Positions 8,107-16,813 are shown, counted from the first letter of the stretch. The stretch is DNA of 64,000 nucleotides from Sphingomonas sp. Leaf357 (GCF_001423845.1 NZ_LMPM01000001.1:62001-126000), one strand, 5' to 3'. Translations and numbers: made by a program. Notes: a model not told the origin generated them from the letters alone.

Positions 8107-8790
8107 ATGAAGCGATTCTGGACGGACGTGTCGGTCGATGCCGCGGGCGTCGTGGCGCTGGACGGCAAACCCGTGCGCACGCCCGGACGCGTGCCGCTGG
8201 CCCTGCCCTTCCCGGCCCTGGCCGAGGCGGTGGCGGACGAATGGCGCGCGGTCGAGGGCGAGATCGATCCGCGTGCGATGCCGATGACCGGCCTGTCCAA
8301 CGCCGCGATCGACCGCATCGCGCCGGACGTCCCCGCCTTCGCCGCCAGCCTGGCGACGTTCGGGGAGAGCGACCTGCTATGCTATCGCGCGCCAGAACCG
8401 GAGGCTCTGGTAGAGCGCCAGGCGCAATTATGGGATCCGCTGCTCGCCTGGGCCAGGATGCGCTACGACGTGCATTTCGAGATCGTCCACGGCATCATGC
8501 ACACGCGCCAGCCGCAGGCGACGACCGCGCGCCTGGGTGAGGCGATGGCGGCGCGATCGGCCTGGGAACTGGCGGGCCTGTCCCCGATCGTGACGATCGG
8601 CGGCTCGCTGATCGCGGCGCTCGCCCTGGTCGAGCGGGCGGCGAGCGCGGACGAGGTGTGGCGCGCGGTCGAGGCGGACGAGGATTGGCAGACCGAGCAA
8701 TGGGGCCGCGACGAAGTGTCGATCGCCGCGCTCGAATCGCGGCGGCGCGATTTCTTCGCCGGGGCGCGCTTCCTCGACCTGCTGGCCTGA
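8107..8790 (+). CDS. ATP12-family F1-ATPase assembly chaperone
   Basis: A 227-residue cytoplasmic chaperone related to mitochondrial Atp12p, which binds the free F1 alpha subunit before hexamer assembly. Diagnostic stretches are the N-terminal KRFWTDVSV and LDGKPVRTPGR, then ESDLLCYRA and the QxxxWDPLLAWA segment. Length matches the alphaproteobacterial family. It is followed after four bases by a methyltransferase with a GTG start, so a small operon from 7879 to 9535 is likely. Confidence 0.95.
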   Translation: MKRFWTDVSVDAAGVVALDGKPVRTPGRVPLALPFPALAEAVADEWRAVEGEIDPRAMPMTGLSNAAIDRIAPDVPAFAASLATFGESDLLCYRAPEPEALVERQAQLWDPLLAWARMRYDVHFEIVHGIMHTRQPQATTARLGEAMAARSAWELAGLSPIVTIGGSLIAALALVERAASADEVWRAVEADEDWQTEQWGRDEVSIAALESRRRDFFAGARFLDLLA

Positions 8791-8794
8791 GATC

Positions 8795-9535
8795 GTGGCC
8801 GGTCCGCATCGCAGCCCGTACCGGTCGAACGGCTGGGCCGAATCGGCGCAGGCGTGGATCGCCGACATGGGCGATGCCGGGGATTTCGGGCGCCGCTTCG
8901 TGCTCGATCCGCCGATGCTGGCACGGGTACGCGGGCGGGGTTTCGGCACCGCGCTGGACGTCGGCTGCGGCGAGGGGCGGTTCTGCCGGATGCTGGCAAA
9001 GGAAGGGATCGCGACGACGGGGATCGATCCGGTCCCGGCGCTGATCGAGCATGCGCGCGGGCGGCATCCCGGCGGCGACTATCGCGTCGGCAGGGCGGAG
9101 GCGCTGGATTTCCCCGATGCGTCGTTCGATCTGGTCGTCAGCTACCTGTCGCTGATCGACATTCCCGATGTGGCAACGGCGATCGCGGAAATGGCGCGCG
9201 TGCTGCGGCCGGGAGGCACGCTGCTGATCGCCAATCTCAACAGCTTCAACACCGCAGGCATGCCGGGCGGATGGGAAACCGATTTCAGCGGGCGGGTGCG
9301 CTATTCGATCGACCATTATCTCGACGAACGGGTCGATTGGGCGAGCTGGCGCGGCATCCGCATCCAGAACTGGCACCGGCCGTTATCGACCTATATGGGG
9401 CTTCTGCTCGAGCGGGGCCTGACATTGACGCATTTCGCGGAACCGGCGCCGATCGGCGGGGACGAGAAGCAGGTCGCGCGGTATCGGCGCGTGCCGTGGT
9501 TCCTGATCATGGAGTGGCGGAAGGGCGCTGGATAA
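8795..9535 (+). CDS. Class I SAM-dependent methyltransferase
   Basis: A 246-residue Rossmann-fold methyltransferase. Motif I is ALDVGCGEGRFCRML (near residue 50), followed by an acidic motif II (TGIDPVPAL), and the post-motif region DLVVSYLSLIDIPD with ARVLRPGGTLLIANL. This is the methyltransf_11 pattern shared by UbiE-like and other small-molecule methyltransferases; the substrate cannot be inferred. The GTG start at 8795 is four bases after the ATP12 stop. Confidence 0.9.
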   Translation: MAGPHRSPYRSNGWAESAQAWIADMGDAGDFGRRFVLDPPMLARVRGRGFGTALDVGCGEGRFCRMLAKEGIATTGIDPVPALIEHARGRHPGGDYRVGRAEALDFPDASFDLVVSYLSLIDIPDVATAIAEMARVLRPGGTLLIANLNSFNTAGMPGGWETDFSGRVRYSIDHYLDERVDWASWRGIRIQNWHRPLSTYMGLLLERGLTLTHFAEPAPIGGDEKQVARYRRVPWFLIMEWRKGAG

Positions 9536-9545
9536 TGCCCCGCCT

Positions 9546-9614
9546 CCGTTCGCCCTGAGCTTGGCGAAGGGCATGCGCGGCGCTTGGGCTTCGACCGGTT
9601 CAGCCCGAACGGGG
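9546..9614. repeat. Palindromic repeat, GTTCG/TCGAAG family (short copy)
   Basis: Arms CCGTTCGCCCTGAGC and GGTTCAGCCCGAACGGGG, somewhat degenerate, lie between the methyltransferase and the convergent gmk. Confidence 0.8.
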
Positions 9615-9622
9615 TTGCAGGT

Positions 9623-10285
9623 TCAACGCAGCAGTTTGCGGATGAAACCGATGATGCCGGTCTGGCGCGAACGCTTGATCCGTTCCGCCGCGAGGATCGT
9701 CTTCACGTTGCCGAAGCATTCCTCGACGTCGTCGTTGACCATGACGTAATCATAGCCGTCCCAATGGCTGACCTCGTTCGCGGCGCGATCCATCCGGGCG
9801 TTGATCACATCCATCGAATCGGTCGCGCGCTTTTCCAGGCGGTCGCGCAGGATCGGCATCGAGGGCGGCAGGATGAACACGCGGACCACGTCGCCACCAG
9901 CGAGCTGGTGCAATTGCTGCGCGCCCTGCCAATCGATGTCGAACAGGATATCCTTGCCCTGTTCCAGAACGTTCCAAACCTGCGCCTTGGGCGTGCCGTA
10001 GCGATGGTTGAAGACGTGCGCCCATTCGAGGAATTCGTGGTTCGCCACCATCTCGCGAAAAGTTTCGAGATCGACGAAATGATAGTCCTTGCCATCGACC
10101 TCGCCCGGACGCGGCGGGCGCGTAGTATAGGACACCGACATGCTGAGTTCGGGTTCGGCCGCGAGCAGCTTGCGTGCGATGGTCGATTTGCCCGCGCCCG
10201 AGGGCGAAGACAGCACGAAGAGCACGCCACGGCGCTTGAAGCCGTGGGGATCTTCCTGGTCGATCGGTTTTGCGGAATCCGGCAT
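9623..10285 (-). CDS. gmk: Guanylate kinase
   Basis: A 220-residue enzyme converting GMP plus ATP to GDP plus ADP. The P-loop is SSPSGAGKST (residues 26-35). The GMP-binding region is YTTRPPRPGEVDGKDYHFV, followed by EFLEWAHVFNHRYGT. The lid and NDD segment DYVMVNDDVEECF are present. The length is slightly above that of E. coli Gmk because of a 17-residue N-terminal lead. It converges with the methyltransferase and is preceded by two small genes on the same strand. Confidence 0.98.
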   Translation of the reverse strand: MPDSAKPIDQEDPHGFKRRGVLFVLSSPSGAGKSTIARKLLAAEPELSMSVSYTTRPPRPGEVDGKDYHFVDLETFREMVANHEFLEWAHVFNHRYGTPKAQVWNVLEQGKDILFDIDWQGAQQLHQLAGGDVVRVFILPPSMPILRDRLEKRATDSMDVINARMDRAANEVSHWDGYDYVMVNDDVEECFGNVKTILAAERIKRSRQTGIIGFIRKLLR

Positions 10286-10371
10286 GGGCGCTAGTGGCGG
10301 CGTGATGGGGCGCGCGTCAACCCATGCACGCCCCTGCCCGCCAACAAAACCACGTCGCGGACTGCCTGGAG

Positions 10372-10572
10372 TCAGATCGGCGTCTTCGCCGCACGGTGAC
10401 GATCATAAGCCTTTTTCGCGACATAAGCGCCGCCGAGTGCCAGACCGAACGGCCCGAGACGGGGGATCAGCCGGCTCGCGATCATACCGATCGCGGCACC
10501 CTTCAGCCCGCCATTGCCGTCGCGACGATCAATCTCGCCGCCGATAAGTGCTCCAAGAATACCACGAATCAT
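10372..10572 (-). CDS. Glycine-zipper mini-protein, second of a tandem pair
   Basis: A 66-residue protein starting MIRGILGALIGGEID, then GGLKGAAIGMIASRLIPRLGPFGLALGGAYVAKKAYD, with two small hydrophobic stretches that could insert in the membrane. It overlaps the upstream gene (10569-10790) by four bases as ATGA and resembles it in the first 30 residues (GALIGG-x-ID...GAIKGA), suggesting an old tandem duplication. Function unknown. Confidence 0.6.
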   Translation of the reverse strand: MIRGILGALIGGEIDRRDGNGGLKGAAIGMIASRLIPRLGPFGLALGGAYVAKKAYDRHRAAKTPI

Positions 10573-10790
10573 GCCTTCTCTCCCTGAATTCCGCCAAACA
10601 CCTTGGCCTTGAGTTCGGTCGCGCCGCGCAGCACGGCCCAGCCGACCGCATAGGTGACGACCAAAGGCAGCGTCACCTTCAGCACATTGGCAACGATCGC
10701 GCCCTTGATCGCGCCGTCCGCCGCACCGTCGTCGCCACTCATCGAATCGATCGCGCCGCCAATCAGCGCGCCTATGGTCGTTGCACCCAT
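10569..10790 (-). CDS. Glycine-rich mini-protein, first of a tandem pair
   Basis: A 73-residue protein with GALIGGAIDSMSGDDGAADGAIKGA, then a hydrophobic helix VLKVTLPLVVTYAVGWAVL. It is coupled by ATGA to the related gene downstream. It is probably a small membrane-associated protein; no known domain is recognised. Confidence 0.6.
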   Translation of the reverse strand: MGATTIGALIGGAIDSMSGDDGAADGAIKGAIVANVLKVTLPLVVTYAVGWAVLRGATELKAKVFGGIQGEKA

Positions 10791-10853
10791 GATATGACGT
10801 CCTCCGCTTGCGGGAGCATAGCGCGCGAGGCGGTGTGGAGTTCCGTTGCTTGC

Positions 10854-10988
10854 TCCTCCCCGGCACGGGGAGGTGGCACGCGCAGCGTGACGGAGGGGTA
10901 GGCCGGCAACGGAGCGTTTGGGGAGAGCCCCCTCCACCACCAGCCTGAAGAGGCTTGCGACTGCCACCTCCCCGTGCCGGGGAGGATC
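10854..10988. repeat. Paired palindromic arms, TGATCCTCCCCGG family, without a gene inside
   Basis: The left arm TCCTCCCCGGCACGGGGAGG and the right arm CCTCCCCGTGCCGGGGAGGA enclose about 95 bases including a CCCCCTCCACCACC segment. The arms match those around the DUF559 gene at 50359-50815, but no reading frame lies between them here. The right end is flush with fumC: the TGA of fumC is the first three bases of the minus-strand TGATCC. Confidence 0.85.
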
Positions 10989-12375
10989 AGGTCATGTCTT
11001 CCGGGCGGACCAACCGATCGAACGTCGCTTCATCGACCAGCCCGAGTGCCAGCCCGGATTCCTTCAACGTCAGCCCTTCGGCATGCGCGTGCTTGGCGAT
11101 CTTGGCGGCGTTGTCGTAGCCGATTTCGGGCGCGAGCGCAGTCACCAGCATCAGCGAGCGCGCGACGAGATCGGCGATGCGCGCGCGATCCGGTTCGAGG
11201 CCGTCGACGCAGCGTTCCGCGAAACTCTCCATGCCGACGGACAGCAGATCGATCGAGCGGAGCACCGCCGCGCCGATCAGCGGTTTGAACACGTTGAGTT
11301 CGAGATGCCCCTGCATCCCGCCGACGGTGACGGCGGTGTGATTGCCGATCACCTGCGCGGCGACCATCGTCAGCATCTCGCACTGCGTGGGGTTGACCTT
11401 GCCCGGCATGATCGAACTGCCAGGCTCGTTCTCCGGCAGATGCAGTTCGCCGATGCCGGAGCGCGGGCCGCTGCCGAGCAGGCGGATGTCGTTGGCGATT
11501 TTCGTGAGCGAGACGGCGAGGCCGTTCAGCCGGCCGGAGAAATCGACGAGAGTGTCGTGGCTGGCCAGCGCCTCGAACTTGTTGGGCGCGGTCAAGAACC
11601 GGAAACCGGCGAGATCGGAGACGGCGGCGGCGAAATCCTCGGCGAACCCGTCCGGCGCGTTGAGGCCGGTGCCTACCGCCGTGCCGCCCTGTGCGAGCCT
11701 GCTCAGGCCATGTTCGATCAGTGGCAGCAGGCGCGTGCGGGCGAGGCGGATCTGCGCGTAATAGCCGGAAAATTCCTGCCCCAGCGTCAGCGGCGTCGCG
11801 TCCTGCAGGTGCGTGCGGCCGATCTTCACGATATCGCCCCACGCCTGCACCTTGGCGAGCAGGCTGGCCTCCAGCGTTTCCAGCGCGGGGACGAGGCGGC
11901 GGGAGGCGGCGAGCGCGGCGGCGACATGGAGCGCGGTCGGGAAGCTGTCGTTGGACGACTGGCTCATATTGACGTGATCGTTGGGGTGGACGGGCGATTT
12001 TCCGCCGCGCTTGCCGGTGAGGATCTCGTTGGCGCGACCGGCGATCACCTCGTTGACGTTCATGTTGCTCTGCGTACCGCTGCCGGTCTGCCAGATGACC
12101 AGCGGGAAATGATCGTCGAGCGTGCCCGACGCGACTTCGGCGGCGGCGGTCTCGATCGCATCGGCGAGATTTCCGTCGAGGCCGTGGCGGCGGTTCACGC
12201 GGGCGGCGGCCTGTTTCACGAGCGCGAGCGCGTGGACGATGGCGATCGGCATGCGTTCGTGCGCGCCGAATGGGAAGTTCTCGATCGAGCGCTGGGTCTG
12301 CGCGGCCCAATAGGCCTGGGCGGGGACGTCTATCGGGCCGAACGAGTCGGTTTCGATGCGGGTTTCCTGGGACAC
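10987..12375 (-). CDS. fumC: Class II fumarate hydratase
   Basis: A 462-residue iron-independent fumarase interconverting fumarate and malate in the TCA cycle, a homotetramer in the cytoplasm. The signature [13 protein letters not shown] (near residue 317) is intact. [10 protein letters not shown] and the catalytic-His region [13 protein letters not shown] are present. Length is normal. The stop codon coincides with the outer edge of a palindromic repeat arm, so the 3' untranslated region consists of that repeat. Confidence 0.99.
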   Translation of the reverse strand: MSQETRIETDSFGPIDVPAQAYWAAQTQRSIENFPFGAHERMPIAIVHALALVKQAAARVNRRHGLDGNLADAIETAAAEVASGTLDDHFPLVIWQTGSGTQSNMNVNEVIAGRANEILTGKRGGKSPVHPNDHVNMSQSSNDSFPTALHVAAALAASRRLVPALETLEASLLAKVQAWGDIVKIGRTHLQDATPLTLGQEFSGYYAQIRLARTRLLPLIEHGLSRLAQGGTAVGTGLNAPDGFAEDFAAAVSDLAGFRFLTAPNKFEALASHDTLVDFSGRLNGLAVSLTKIANDIRLLGSGPRSGIGELHLPENEPGSSIMPGKVNPTQCEMLTMVAAQVIGNHTAVTVGGMQGHLELNVFKPLIGAAVLRSIDLLSVGMESFAERCVDGLEPDRARIADLVARSLMLVTALAPEIGYDNAAKIAKHAHAEGLTLKESGLALGLVDEATFDRLVRPEDMT

Positions 12376-12382
12376 AAAACCT

Positions 12383-12468
12383 CCGTTCGCCCTGAGCCTG
12401 TCGACGGGCCGTTCCGTCTCACCTAGGTAAGGAAGAACGGTGCTTCGACAAGCTCAGCACGAACGGGG
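12383..12468. repeat. Palindromic repeat, GTTCG/TCGAAG family
   Basis: Arms CCGTTCGCCCTGAGCCTGTC and TTCGACAAGCTCAGCACG lie in the gap between sspB and fumC, upstream of fumC. The fumC promoter must lie within or beyond this element, unless fumC is read through from sspB. Confidence 0.85.
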
Positions 12469-12484
12469 TGAGGGCAAAGCCCCT

Positions 12485-12967
12485 TTACTTCTTTCTTTTG
12501 AAATCCACCGCCACGACGTTCGATCCGTCCTCGACCGGTACCGCGGTCGGGCCGTCATTCTCGGCTTCGTCGTGCGGATCGGGGCCGTCCGGGCCTTCCT
12601 GCGCCTGGAAGCGGAGTTCGAAATTCACGCTCGGATCGTGGAAGCCGGTGACGGACGAATAGGGAATCACCAGCTTCGAGGGCACCTGGTTGAAGCTGAG
12701 GCCGATCGAGAAGCGCTCGTTGTCGACGACCAGATCCCAATAGCGATTCTGCATCACGATGGTCATCTCGTCCGGAAACCGCTCGATCAGGCGCTGCGGG
12801 ATGTCGACGCCGGGTGCCTGGGTCTTGAAGGTGATGTAGAAATGATGGTCGCCGGGCAGGCCGCCGTTTTCCGCGACCGATCCGAGCACGCGGCCGACCA
12901 CGGCGCGCAACGCTTCCTGGACGATCTCGTCATAGGGAATCAGGCTGTCGGGCATTCCATCGCTCAT
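12485..12967 (-). CDS. sspB: SspB-family ClpXP adaptor
   Basis: A 160-residue protein of the alphaproteobacterial SspB type, which tethers ssrA-tagged and other substrates to ClpXP. The core (residues 15-115) has HHFYITFKTQAPGV, DEMTIVMQNRYWDLVV and FSIGLSFNQVPSKLVIPY. An acidic linker follows (EGPDGPDPHDEAENDG), then a C-terminal tail ending VVAVDFKRKK, which fits the ClpX-binding tail of SspB. The gene is divergent from hisB. Confidence 0.93.
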   Translation of the reverse strand: MSDGMPDSLIPYDEIVQEALRAVVGRVLGSVAENGGLPGDHHFYITFKTQAPGVDIPQRLIERFPDEMTIVMQNRYWDLVVDNERFSIGLSFNQVPSKLVIPYSSVTGFHDPSVNFELRFQAQEGPDGPDPHDEAENDGPTAVPVEDGSNVVAVDFKRKK

Positions 12968-13053
12968 GGCCCCTTGGGTAGCGGGATTGGGGAGCGGGTC
13001 AAGATTGCCATCTCAATTGCGCTGGCCGAACGAGCCGCTATGGAGGCGCGGAC

Positions 13054-13641
13054 ATGCGCATCGCCTCCATCAGCCGCCGCACCAGCGAGACCAGCATCGA
13101 CGTGACCGTCAATCTGGACGGGACCGGGATCTACGAGGTTTCGACCGGGATCGGCTTCTTCGATCACATGCTCGAACAGCTTTCCCGCCACGGGTTGATC
13201 GACCTGAGCGTGAAGACGGTGGGCGACCTGCATATCGACCAGCACCACACGGTCGAGGATACCGGGCTGGCGATCGGCGAATGCGTGGCCAGGGCGCTGG
13301 GCGAGAAGCGCGGCATCCGCCGCTACGCCGACGCGCTGTCGCCGATGGACGAGACGCTGACCCGCGTCGCGATCGACATTTCCGGGCGGCCGTATCTGGT
13401 GTGGAAGACCGAATTCTCGCAGAAGAAACTGGGCGAGATGGACACCGAGATGTTCGAGCATTTCTTCCATTCGTTCGCACAGACCGCCGGCGTGACGCTG
13501 CACATCGAGACGCTGTACGGGCAGAACAACCACCATATCGCCGAGGCCGCGTTCAAGGGCCTCGCGCGGGCGCTGCGCACGGCGGTGGAGATCGATCCGC
13601 GCAAGGCCGACGCGATCCCCAGCACCAAAGGCGTGTTGTAG
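13054..13641 (+). CDS. hisB: Imidazoleglycerol-phosphate dehydratase
   Basis: A 195-residue monofunctional HisB (no phosphatase domain) catalysing the sixth step of histidine synthesis. Metal-binding motifs are [28 protein letters not shown] and the C-terminal [17 protein letters not shown]. It heads the cluster hisB-YciI-hisH-hisA-hisF-hisE. Only two bases separate it from the next gene. No leader peptide with His codons was found upstream. Confidence 0.99.
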   Translation: MRIASISRRTSETSIDVTVNLDGTGIYEVSTGIGFFDHMLEQLSRHGLIDLSVKTVGDLHIDQHHTVEDTGLAIGECVARALGEKRGIRRYADALSPMDETLTRVAIDISGRPYLVWKTEFSQKKLGEMDTEMFEHFFHSFAQTAGVTLHIETLYGQNNHHIAEAAFKGLARALRTAVEIDPRKADAIPSTKGVL

Positions 13642-13642
13642 A

Positions 13643-13948
13643 ATGGAGCGGCCCGACGCCCCCCTGTGCGCGATCGTGCTAACCTATGTCGTGCCGCTCG
13701 ATCAGATCGATGCCCGCATGAAGGCGCATGTCGCGTGGCTGGAACAGGGCTATGATGCCGGGCTGTTCCTCGCTTCCGGGCGGCGGACCCCGCGCATCGG
13801 CGGGGTGATCCTGTGCCGCGGTGCCAAGGCCGAGGCCGAGGCTCTCGTCGCCACCGATCCGTTCGTGGCGAGCGGGGCCGCGACGGCTGAGGTGATCGCC
13901 TTCACCGCAAGCATGGCGGCGGACGGATTTTCCGCGCTGCTGGCATGA
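13643..13948 (+). CDS. YciI-family protein inside the histidine operon
   Basis: A 101-residue ferredoxin-like-fold protein of the YciI family. It shows the usual opening strand (AIVLTYVVPLDQIDARMKAHVAWLEQG), then LASGRRTPRIGGVILCRG and DPFVASGAATAEVIAF. The central His in KAHVAWL is the conserved family residue. It overlaps the hisH start (ATGA, 13945-13948), so it is translated as part of the his operon. A role in histidine synthesis has not been assigned as far as I know. Confidence 0.88.
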   Translation: MERPDAPLCAIVLTYVVPLDQIDARMKAHVAWLEQGYDAGLFLASGRRTPRIGGVILCRGAKAEAEALVATDPFVASGAATAEVIAFTASMAADGFSALLA

Positions 13949-14544
13949 ATATCGCGCTGATCGATTACGGCGCGGGCAATCTCCATTCGGTCCACAACGC
14001 CCTGCGCGCGGCGGGGGCGAGCGGCATTGCCATCACCGCCGACGCGGATGTGGTGGCGAAGGCCGACCGGATCGTGCTGCCCGGCGTGGGCGCGTTCGGT
14101 GCCTGCGCCGCCGCATTGCGCGTGGTGCCGGGGATGATCGAGGCGCTGGAGTCGCGCGTGCGGGGGGACGGCGCGCCGTTCCTCGGCATCTGTGTCGGCA
14201 TGCAATTAATGGCCGAGACGGGCGAGGAGCATGGCGTTCACGCCGGGCTCGGCTGGATGAAGGGTACGGTGGCGCTGCTGGATCGGAAGTTGGCGAAGGT
14301 GCCGCACATGGGGTGGAACGACGTTGTTCCAACATCCGATAACCCTCTGATACTGCAGGGAGAAGCGTATTTCCTGCACTCTTATGCGTATCGCGGAGAG
14401 GATGTCATAGCGACGACCGATCATGACGGCGAAATCACCGCCGCGATCGGGCGCGACACCATGATCGGCGTGCAGTTCCACCCCGAAAAGAGCCAGCGCT
14501 ACGGCCTCGCGCTGCTGGAAAGGTTTCTCGCATGGCGTCCCTGA
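13945..14544 (+). CDS. hisH: Imidazole glycerol phosphate synthase, glutaminase subunit
   Basis: A 199-residue class I glutamine amidotransferase that releases ammonia for HisF. The nucleophile Cys is in FLGICVGMQLM (about residue 83); the His-x-Glu of the triad is GVQFHPEKSQRYG near the C-terminus. It opens with NIALIDYGAGNLHSVHNAL, as in the family. It overlaps hisA by 13 bases and YciI by four. Confidence 0.99.
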   Translation: MNIALIDYGAGNLHSVHNALRAAGASGIAITADADVVAKADRIVLPGVGAFGACAAALRVVPGMIEALESRVRGDGAPFLGICVGMQLMAETGEEHGVHAGLGWMKGTVALLDRKLAKVPHMGWNDVVPTSDNPLILQGEAYFLHSYAYRGEDVIATTDHDGEITAAIGRDTMIGVQFHPEKSQRYGLALLERFLAWRP

Positions 14545-15269
14545 TCGTGTTTCCCGCCATCGACCTGAAGGGCGGGCAGGTCGTGCGGCTGGCCGAGGGC
14601 GATATGGACCGCGCGACCGTCTATGGCGACGATCCGGCGGCGCAGGCGATGCTCTTCGCGGGCCAAGGCGCGGAGTATCTGCACGTCGTCGATCTCGACG
14701 GGGCGTTCGCGGGCAAATCGGTGAACGGCGAGGCGGTGGCGAGCATCGTCGCGCAGTTTCCGGGCCATGTGCAGCTGGGCGGCGGGATCCGCGACCGGGC
14801 GGGGATCGAGCGGTGGTTCGATCTCGGCGTGTCACGCGTGGTGATCGGCACGGCGGCGCTGGAGCATCCGGAGCTGGTGCGCGCGGCGGCGAAGGATTTC
14901 CCCGGCGGGATCGTCGTCGCGGTGGACGCAAAGGACGGCATGGTCGCGACGCGCGGCTGGGCCGATGTCTCGAGCGTCGAAGTGATCGACATGGCGCGGC
15001 GCTTCGAGGATGCGGGGGTCGCCAGCCTGTTGTTCACCGATGTCGGCCGGGACGGGATGCTCAAGGGGTGCAACGTCGAGGCGACGGTGGATCTGGCGCG
15101 CAGCGTGCGGATCCCGGTGATCGCGAGCGGCGGCGTGAAGGGGATCGGCGAGATCCACGTATTGGCGCTGCATGCCCATGACGGCGTCGAGGGCGTGATC
15201 ACCGGGCGGGCATTGTATGACGGTCGGCTGGATCTGGCGGCGGCATTGAGCGTGGCGGCGGCGGCGTGA
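14532..15269 (+). CDS. hisA: ProFAR isomerase
   Basis: A 245-residue (beta/alpha)8 barrel enzyme that isomerises ProFAR to PRFAR. The half-barrel phosphate sites are [11 protein letters not shown] and [12 protein letters not shown]. The catalytic Asp near the N-terminus ([14 protein letters not shown]) and the second Asp ([10 protein letters not shown]) are present. It is related by half-barrel duplication to hisF immediately downstream, but a palindromic repeat has come between them. Confidence 0.99.
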   Translation: MASLIVFPAIDLKGGQVVRLAEGDMDRATVYGDDPAAQAMLFAGQGAEYLHVVDLDGAFAGKSVNGEAVASIVAQFPGHVQLGGGIRDRAGIERWFDLGVSRVVIGTAALEHPELVRAAAKDFPGGIVVAVDAKDGMVATRGWADVSSVEVIDMARRFEDAGVASLLFTDVGRDGMLKGCNVEATVDLARSVRIPVIASGGVKGIGEIHVLALHAHDGVEGVITGRALYDGRLDLAAALSVAAAA

Positions 15270-15312
15270 TCTACCCCCCTCATGGCTCGCGCAATGAGCA
15301 GCCTGCCATATT

Positions 15313-15348
15313 CCCCTCCCCCAGCCCCTTCCGCAAGCGGGAGGGGGA
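15313..15348. repeat. Palindromic repeat between hisA and hisF, GGGAGGGGG family
   Basis: The hairpin CCCTCCCCCAGCCCCTTCC...GCGGGAGGGGG sits between hisA and hisF. Its right arm (GGAGG at 15340-15344) lies five bases before the hisF TTG and would serve as its Shine-Dalgarno. A second copy lies at 16814-16920 before the HIT gene. Confidence 0.8.
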
Positions 15349-15349
15349 T

Positions 15350-16120
15350 TTGACCGTCCGGGCCCGCGTCATCCCCTGTCTCGACGTGGCGAACGGGCGC
15401 GTCGTGAAGGGCGTGAACTTCGTCGATCTGAAGGACGCCGGCGATCCCGTCGAGCAGGCGCGCGCCTATGACGCGGCGGGGGCGGACGAATTGTGCTTCC
15501 TCGACATCACCGCCAGCCACGAGGCGCGCGGCACGATCCTGGACGTCGTGCGTCGGACGGCGGAGGTGTGCTTCATGCCGGTGACGGTCGGCGGCGGGGT
15601 GCGCAGCGCGGACGATGCGCGCGCGCTGCTGCTGGCCGGCGCGGACAAGGTGGCGGTGAATTCCGCCGCGGTCGCTCGGCCGGAACTGGTGGCTGAGATC
15701 GCCGATCGCTTCGGCAGCCAGTGCTGCGTCGCCTCGGTCGATGCGCGACGCACCGCCGGCGGCTGGGAAGTGTTCACGCATGGCGGGCGGCGCGCGACGG
15801 GGATCGATGCGGTCGAGCACGCGCTGAACCTCGTACGGCTGGGGGCGGGCGAATTGCTGGTAACGTCGATGGACCGGGACGGGACGCGCGGCGGATACGA
15901 CCTCGACCTGATCCGCACGATCGCCGACCGGGTCGCGGTGCCGGTGGTCGCGTCGGGCGGGGTCGGGGGCTTGGGCGATCTGGTCGCCGGCGTGATCGAC
16001 GGGCACGCCAGCGCGGTGCTGGCGGCGAGCATCTTCCATTTCGGCGAAGCGAGCATCGCCGATGCGCATGCCGCGCTGGCGGCGGCCGGGGTGCCGGTGC
16101 GCCGGCCGGTTTCGCAATAA
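15350..16120 (+). CDS. hisF: Imidazole glycerol phosphate synthase, cyclase subunit
   Basis: A 256-residue barrel enzyme closing the imidazole ring with ammonia from HisH. The conserved start [23 protein letters not shown] and the catalytic Asp residues in CLDV and [12 protein letters not shown] are present. I chose the TTG at 15350 because it gives the universal HisF N-terminus and has GGAGG five bases upstream. A GTG at 15266 overlapping the hisA stop is in frame but would add 28 residues translated from repeat sequence. Confidence 0.97.
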   Translation: MTVRARVIPCLDVANGRVVKGVNFVDLKDAGDPVEQARAYDAAGADELCFLDITASHEARGTILDVVRRTAEVCFMPVTVGGGVRSADDARALLLAGADKVAVNSAAVARPELVAEIADRFGSQCCVASVDARRTAGGWEVFTHGGRRATGIDAVEHALNLVRLGAGELLVTSMDRDGTRGGYDLDLIRTIADRVAVPVVASGGVGGLGDLVAGVIDGHASAVLAASIFHFGEASIADAHAALAAAGVPVRRPVSQ

Positions 16121-16121
16121 T

Positions 16122-16227
16122 CGTCATGCTGAACTTGTTCAGCATCCAGGCGCGGTCACCGGATCCAACGACCATGTCGGTTTGGCGGATGACCGCGCCT
16201 GGATCCTGAAACGAGTTCAGGATGACG
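16122..16227. repeat. Palindromic repeat, CATCCTGAAC/GTTCAGGATG family
   Basis: Arms CGTCATGCTGAACTTGTTCA and GAGTTCAGGATGACG begin one base after the hisF stop and enclose GGCGCGGTCACCGG...GGATGACCGCGCCTGG, itself an inner inverted pair. It is the sister of the copy at 7711-7817. Confidence 0.87.
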
Positions 16228-16259
16228 GGAAATTAACGGCAACGCGCTATTCTCTTCCG

Positions 16260-16460
16260 ATGCGCGCGCTGCTCCTCCCCCTGCTCACCCTCCCCACCGC
16301 GCTGGCCGCTACGCCGCATAGCGGGGTGATCCACACGCGCAGCATGCCGGAATTGTCGGATATCGCCTTGTTCGTGATGGCGGCGGCCGGGGTGTGGATC
16401 GTGCGGCGGGCGATGCGCCGGCGCTTCGCGAAAACGCGCCCAGACAGACCCCGGCATTGA
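16260..16460 (+). CDS. Mini-protein with signal peptide and PEP-CTERM-like tail, 66 aa
   Basis: The product has a signal peptide (MRALLLPLLTLPTALA), a very short linker, then MPELSDIALFVMAAAGVWIVRRAMRRRF. That tail follows the order of a PEP-CTERM sorting tail: Pro-Glu, a hydrophobic helix, then an Arg cluster. There is almost no passenger between the two signals. It lies between hisF and hisE on the same strand. No function is known; it could also be a simple two-helix membrane protein. Confidence 0.55.
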   Translation: MRALLLPLLTLPTALAATPHSGVIHTRSMPELSDIALFVMAAAGVWIVRRAMRRRFAKTRPDRPRH

Positions 16461-16491
16461 CCTTCCCGACCCCTTGCGCCAGCGAAGGCGC

Positions 16492-16812
16492 ATGGCCGAC
16501 GATATCCTGACGACGCTCGAAGCGACGATCCGCGACCGGCGCGGGGCCGACCCGGCGACGTCCTACACCGCCAAGCTGTTCGCGCGCGGGCGCGCCAAGA
16601 TCGCGCAGAAATTGGGCGAGGAGGCGGTGGAAACCGTGATCGCCGCCGTCAGCGACGATCGCGCCGAACTGACCAAGGAAGCGGCGGACCTCGTCTTTCA
16701 CCTGCTCGTGTTGCTCGCCGATGCGGATCTCGGCCTGGACGACGTGCGCGCCGAGATCGCGCGGCGCGAAGGCGTGTCGGGGATCGACGAAAAGGCGGGG
16801 CGGCAATCTTAA
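16492..16812 (+). CDS. hisE: Phosphoribosyl-ATP diphosphatase
   Basis: A 106-residue all-helical MazG-like pyrophosphatase catalysing the second step of histidine synthesis. The metal site is GEEAVETVIAAVSDD and KEAADLVFHLLVLL. This is a stand-alone HisE rather than a HisIE fusion, as usual in alphaproteobacteria. The ATG at 16492 was preferred to the TTG at 16474 because it matches the family N-terminus. Confidence 0.98.
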   Translation: MADDILTTLEATIRDRRGADPATSYTAKLFARGRAKIAQKLGEEAVETVIAAVSDDRAELTKEAADLVFHLLVLLADADLGLDDVRAEIARREGVSGIDEKAGRQS

Positions 16813-16813
16813 T

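Noticed and set aside
12968..13053. His-codon leader peptide before hisB
   Set aside because: I read all frames in the gap and found no short frame with a His run.
15266..15349. N-terminal extension of HisF from the GTG overlapping hisA
   Set aside because: It would add 28 residues translated from repeat sequence and spoil the universal HisF N-terminus; the TTG at 15350 has a ribosome site.
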